NCBI GenBank assembly: GCA_024230095.1
Contig: JAAERS010000419.1
Location: forward strand, 1-42,886
Reading direction: 5' to 3'
From: Gammaproteobacteria bacterium
GTDB lineage: Bacteria > Pseudomonadota > Gammaproteobacteria > Pseudomonadales > Balneatricaceae
Length of the DNA stretch: 42,886 bases
The translations under genes and the position numbers were made by a program. Within the stretch, counting starts at the first letter, position 1; every line of letters starts with the position of its first letter. This document shows, piece by piece, positions 40,054 to 42,886 of the stretch. A model generated the notes under the pieces. The model was not told the DNA's origin, did not search any database, and saw only the letters and a list, made by a program, of their open reading frames with translations.

Positions 40054-41214
40054 TTAAACTACCTTAAATCCGAGTCCAGATAACAACCTTCGAGACTCTT
40101 GCTGCCTCACCCCAACTACCTTTAATGTGCTAAATTCTCGTCTCACTGGATAGGATTTACGCAACTTATCGAAAGCTAGCGCAACCTGATCACCATGCTG
40201 TAGTGCCAATTCTTGGCGTGTCCGCGCATCATCCTGATTAAGGTTATACACACTACTGCAGGCGGCATTTAACACCCCCTTCACATCGGCTCCTCTATCG
40301 ACCTCAATGCTTTGTACTAAGGCTGCAGGCATTAATGACGCTAAACTTTTATCAATGGGTAAATCAAACTGTCGACACAAAGCCTGATAGATCATTTCTG
40401 TGCCACGCATCTTGCCTTCTAATGAATGGCCAGCAATATGCGGCGTGACAATCTGACAATGAGGAATAATACGGGGATCTACATTCGGTTCGTGCTGCCA
40501 AACATCAAGGTAAACATACAGGTCTGCTTGCTCTTGCAAACGTTTAAGTAGAGCAGATTGATCAACCACTTCTCCGCGACCTGCGCTAATGAGCACGCTC
40601 TGTGGGCCCAGTTGTTGGATAATGTCGGCACTGATCAAATCCTGTGTTGCGTGCTCTGAATGCTTTATCAAAGGCGTATGAAGGCAAACGATATTGGCCC
40701 TATGGATCAACTCTTGCAAGCTAACATAAGGCAAGTCTGGCTCATCTCCAACAGCCTCTAGTGGCGGATCAGAGCAGATCACTTTAAAACCGGCGGCTTG
40801 TAGGCGCTTAATCAGTCGCCCCCCAACATTGCCAGCCCCAACCACACCAACAGTGGACGCCCATGGGTCTACACCATGCACTTGCCAGGCATGATTTATC
40901 CCATTGATCGCGTAATCCACCACACCCTCGGCATTACAGCCCGGCGCGTTGCTCCAAGTGATTTTTTGAGCATCCATATAAGCCGTATCTAAATGATCGA
41001 CACCAATGGTACAAGTGCCGACAAACTGGACGGCACTGCCGGCCAATAACTGTTCATTAACTTTTGCCGTAGTGCGCAGTACCAGTGCATCAGCATCAGC
41101 AACCTGTGCAGCACTAATGTGACGTCCATCCACTTTAACAATATCGGCAATGGAAGCAAAAAAGGCCTCTAATAGTAGAATGTTTTCGTCGGCCACGATT
41201 TTCAGCTTAGGCAT
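40054..41214 (-). CDS. pdxB: Erythronate-4-phosphate dehydrogenase
   Basis: Second step of the DXP-dependent pyridoxal-5'-phosphate pathway: NAD-linked oxidation of 4-phosphoerythronate. The 386-residue protein shows the D-2-hydroxyacid dehydrogenase plan: KIVADENILLLEAFF opening, GTCTIGVDHLD, NAPGCNAEGVVDYAI, the nucleotide loop GVVGAGNVGGRL, HTPLI, SAGRGEVVDQ with catalytic Arg, DVWQHEPN (Glu) and TPHIAGHS (His), then the PdxB C-terminal dimerisation region. I start at ATG 41214; a TTG five codons upstream is possible. 20 bp behind trmH. Confidence 0.93.
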   Translation of the reverse strand: MPKLKIVADENILLLEAFFASIADIVKVDGRHISAAQVADADALVLRTTAKVNEQLLAGSAVQFVGTCTIGVDHLDTAYMDAQKITWSNAPGCNAEGVVDYAINGINHAWQVHGVDPWASTVGVVGAGNVGGRLIKRLQAAGFKVICSDPPLEAVGDEPDLPYVSLQELIHRANIVCLHTPLIKHSEHATQDLISADIIQQLGPQSVLISAGRGEVVDQSALLKRLQEQADLYVYLDVWQHEPNVDPRIIPHCQIVTPHIAGHSLEGKMRGTEMIYQALCRQFDLPIDKSLASLMPAALVQSIEVDRGADVKGVLNAACSSVYNLNQDDARTRQELALQHGDQVALAFDKLRKSYPVRREFSTLKVVGVRQQESRRLLSGLGFKVV

Positions 41215-41234
41215 GTCTAGGTCTCTCAAGATAG

Positions 41235-41927
41235 TTAGCGGTTGGCAATGTTCCGTCTAGCGTCAGCATACCATTGGCTCAAGTTGGGTACTTCGCCCTG
41301 TTCATCTAATCGCGGGTAGGCTAATTCATAGTGCTGACAATAATCAGCAATGGCAGGATGACACCAGCGAAACAGTGTATCTTCATAAGCTTGACCTGTC
41401 AGTAGAGCACGCCCATACATTCCTTCAAATTGCCTTTGGCGCTGTGCTTCTAGCAAAATAACAGCCCCAGCAACAGACACATTAAATGAGTGGGTCATAC
41501 CCAACATGGGAATAGTCACATGATAATCGGCCGCCTTCGTTGCGGCTGGACTAACACCCTCCATTTCGGCACCTAAAATAAGCGCTGTCGGACGAGTGTA
41601 GTCAACGTTTTTAAAATCCACAGCTCTATCGCTAAAATGTGCTGCAACCAACTGCATGCCTTGCTGCCTTGCGACGAGCAAAGCGTCATCAATCTGCTCA
41701 TACTGCTGTACATTGACCCATTGCTGACTACCTCGGGCGGTGCCGCCATAATCTCGATAACTGCCTAGGGGCAAAACAGCATGGGCTTCGTGGATGCCCA
41801 CTGCATCACAGGTGCGCAACAGGGCAGCGATATTTTGTCCTTTATTGACCTGATCGGTAATAATTGTGAGATCAGGTTGACGCTGCGCAAGGGTCGCTTG
41901 AAACTTAGCTAAACGTGATGGAGTCAT
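41235..41927 (-). CDS. trmH: tRNA (guanosine-18-2'-O)-methyltransferase TrmH
   Basis: SPOUT-family enzyme that methylates the D-loop guanosine 18 of tRNAs. 230 residues with the standard TrmH landmarks: PSRLAKFQATLAQRQPDLT, VNKGQNIAALLRTCDAVG (motif 1), ALILGAEMEGVS (motif 2) and IPMLGMTHSFNVSVAGAVILLEAQRQRQ (motif 3, the knot that binds SAM). First gene of a four-gene minus-strand run; divergent from the prephenate dehydratase gene across 90 bp. Confidence 0.95.
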   Translation of the reverse strand: MTPSRLAKFQATLAQRQPDLTIITDQVNKGQNIAALLRTCDAVGIHEAHAVLPLGSYRDYGGTARGSQQWVNVQQYEQIDDALLVARQQGMQLVAAHFSDRAVDFKNVDYTRPTALILGAEMEGVSPAATKAADYHVTIPMLGMTHSFNVSVAGAVILLEAQRQRQFEGMYGRALLTGQAYEDTLFRWCHPAIADYCQHYELAYPRLDEQGEVPNLSQWYADARRNIANR

Positions 41928-42017
41928 GGCAAAAATAAGTCTAAGATATAAAACCTCAATAATACCAACTTAAGGCCAGTATTTGTTACACTAGGGCCTG
42001 ATTTGATTTGATTATTT

Positions 42018-42878
42018 ATGTTAATAATGAACAACCCACCCACCGTATTAGCCTTTCAAGGTCATGAAGGCGCCTATTCTCACCTTGCCTGTACGAAAGT
42101 TTTTCCAGGCATACCCACCCAAGCATGCCTCACCTTTGCTGATGCCATGGAAACGGTAGAACGAGGTGAAGCCGACATGGCTATGATTCCTGTGGAGAAT
42201 TCTACCGCTGGGCGAGTAGAAGAAATTTACCGACAGCTTCCCAAAACGTCTCTCCACATTATCGGTGAACACTTCGAGCCTGTTAATCATTGTCTTATGG
42301 CCATCAAAGGCAGTCATATTGACAACATCAAAACTGTAGCTTCACACCCCCAAGCACTAGCTCAGTGTAGCCTTCATACCAAACAGTTAGGCATGCAGCC
42401 ACAAGCCACTCTTGATACCGCAGGTGCAGCCTTGGAGGTAAGCCAACGTCGTGACCCAAATCATGGCGCCATCGCTTCCAGCTTAGCGGCCGAGCTCTAT
42501 GATTTGGCCATTCTGCAAGATAACTTTCAGGATGTGGACGGCAACACCACCCGTTTCTTAATTCTGTCTAGAGAACACACCATACCTGTTCGCGAGGTAG
42601 GTAAAAAATACATAACATCGTTTTTATTTACCGTGCGCAACATACCTTCCGCCCTCTACAAAGGTATGGGCGGATTTGCCACTAACGGCGTTAACATGGT
42701 CAAACTAGAAAGTTACACCCCTGGCGGGCGCATGATTGCTACCCAGTTCCATGTGGACTGCGAAGCCCACCCTGATGATCGAAACATGATATTGGCCATG
42801 GAAGAACTAGCCTATTTTGCCAAAGACATCCGCATGCTAGGCACCTATTTAGCTAGCCCATACCGAGACTTAGACTGA
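42018..42878 (+). CDS. Stand-alone prephenate dehydratase with ACT domain
   Basis: Converts prephenate to phenylpyruvate for phenylalanine synthesis. 286 residues: a dehydratase domain (LAFQGHEGAYSHLA, MIPVENSTAGRVEEIY, the catalytic TRF in GNTTRFLIL) and a C-terminal ACT regulatory domain (GMGGFATNGVNMVKLESYT, residues about 205-275) likely sensing phenylalanine. It lacks the chorismate mutase domain found in the usual gammaproteobacterial P-protein PheA. Its wording (AGRV, ALYKAMGGFATNGVNM-like, LESY, ATQF) matches the alphaproteobacterial stand-alone type I recall. No clear Shine-Dalgarno sequence; ATG 42018 or 42027 is possible. Complete, ending 8 bp before the right edge. Confidence 0.9.
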   Translation: MLIMNNPPTVLAFQGHEGAYSHLACTKVFPGIPTQACLTFADAMETVERGEADMAMIPVENSTAGRVEEIYRQLPKTSLHIIGEHFEPVNHCLMAIKGSHIDNIKTVASHPQALAQCSLHTKQLGMQPQATLDTAGAALEVSQRRDPNHGAIASSLAAELYDLAILQDNFQDVDGNTTRFLILSREHTIPVREVGKKYITSFLFTVRNIPSALYKGMGGFATNGVNMVKLESYTPGGRMIATQFHVDCEAHPDDRNMILAMEELAYFAKDIRMLGTYLASPYRDLD

Positions 42879-42886
42879 TCTTAAGA

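Noticed and set aside
1-42886. Mobile elements, CRISPR arrays or prophage genes
   Set aside because: No transposase, integrase, phage gene or regularly spaced repeat was seen; repeats are limited to tRNA copies and local dyads.

Overview
The window reads as chromosomal DNA of a free-living, probably marine gammaproteobacterium of moderate GC content. Nearly every gene is a recognisable housekeeping or catabolic gene. Several neighbourhoods match Pseudomonas-type gene order as I recall it (argG / pyrC-rnt; msrB divergent from alaA). The two-component pair is of the type assigned to the 'proteobacterial dedicated sortase' family, which is mostly marine. No phage, insertion sequence, CRISPR array or plasmid function is visible. 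The genus cannot be fixed from the sequence alone.

Layout. 1-7155: a YdbH-like envelope protein (cut by the left edge) faces a YdiJ-type D-2-hydroxyacid dehydrogenase; the RNA helicase RhlE diverges from ydiJ. 7303-10871: a 62-residue unknown protein, argG, then divergent pyrC and rnt. 10885-15439 (minus): a compact run trpS-pdsR-pdsS-yidD. 15647-16120: msrA. 16306-20843: a dimethylglycine/sarcosine dehydrogenase-like flavoprotein, then etfB-etfA and a clear terminator. 21033-22200: a flavodoxin-fold protein convergent with rsuA. 22285-28635 (minus): soxBDAG, encoding heterotetrameric sarcosine oxidase, followed by a class V aminotransferase. 28894-35358: a lone tRNA-Val, fabV with a GGDEF/EAL protein, msrQ-msrP, a DUF924 gene and a tRNA Asp-Val-Asp cluster. 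35605-38002: a YajG-like lipoprotein, msrB and alaA. 37991-41927 (minus): trmH-pdxB-NAD-kinase-like-methyltransferase. 42018-42878: a stand-alone prephenate dehydratase.

How the genes work together. The 16-29 kb stretch is a methylated-glycine module. The dehydrogenase and sarcosine oxidase would strip methyl groups from dimethylglycine and sarcosine to give glycine and methylene-tetrahydrofolate. ETF would take electrons from the dehydrogenase, and the aminotransferase could process glycine/glyoxylate/serine-type products. Four genes (msrA, msrB, msrP, msrQ) give methionine-sulfoxide repair in the cytoplasm and periplasm. FabV supplies fatty-acid enoyl reduction and probably shares a transcript with a cyclic-di-GMP enzyme.

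I see no single wholly new system. The best leads are the pdsRS pair without a sortase in view, a set of sharp unexplained dyads upstream of catabolic and fabV genes, the fabV/c-di-GMP pairing with an unrecognised membrane sensor, and a prephenate dehydratase of apparently alphaproteobacterial type.
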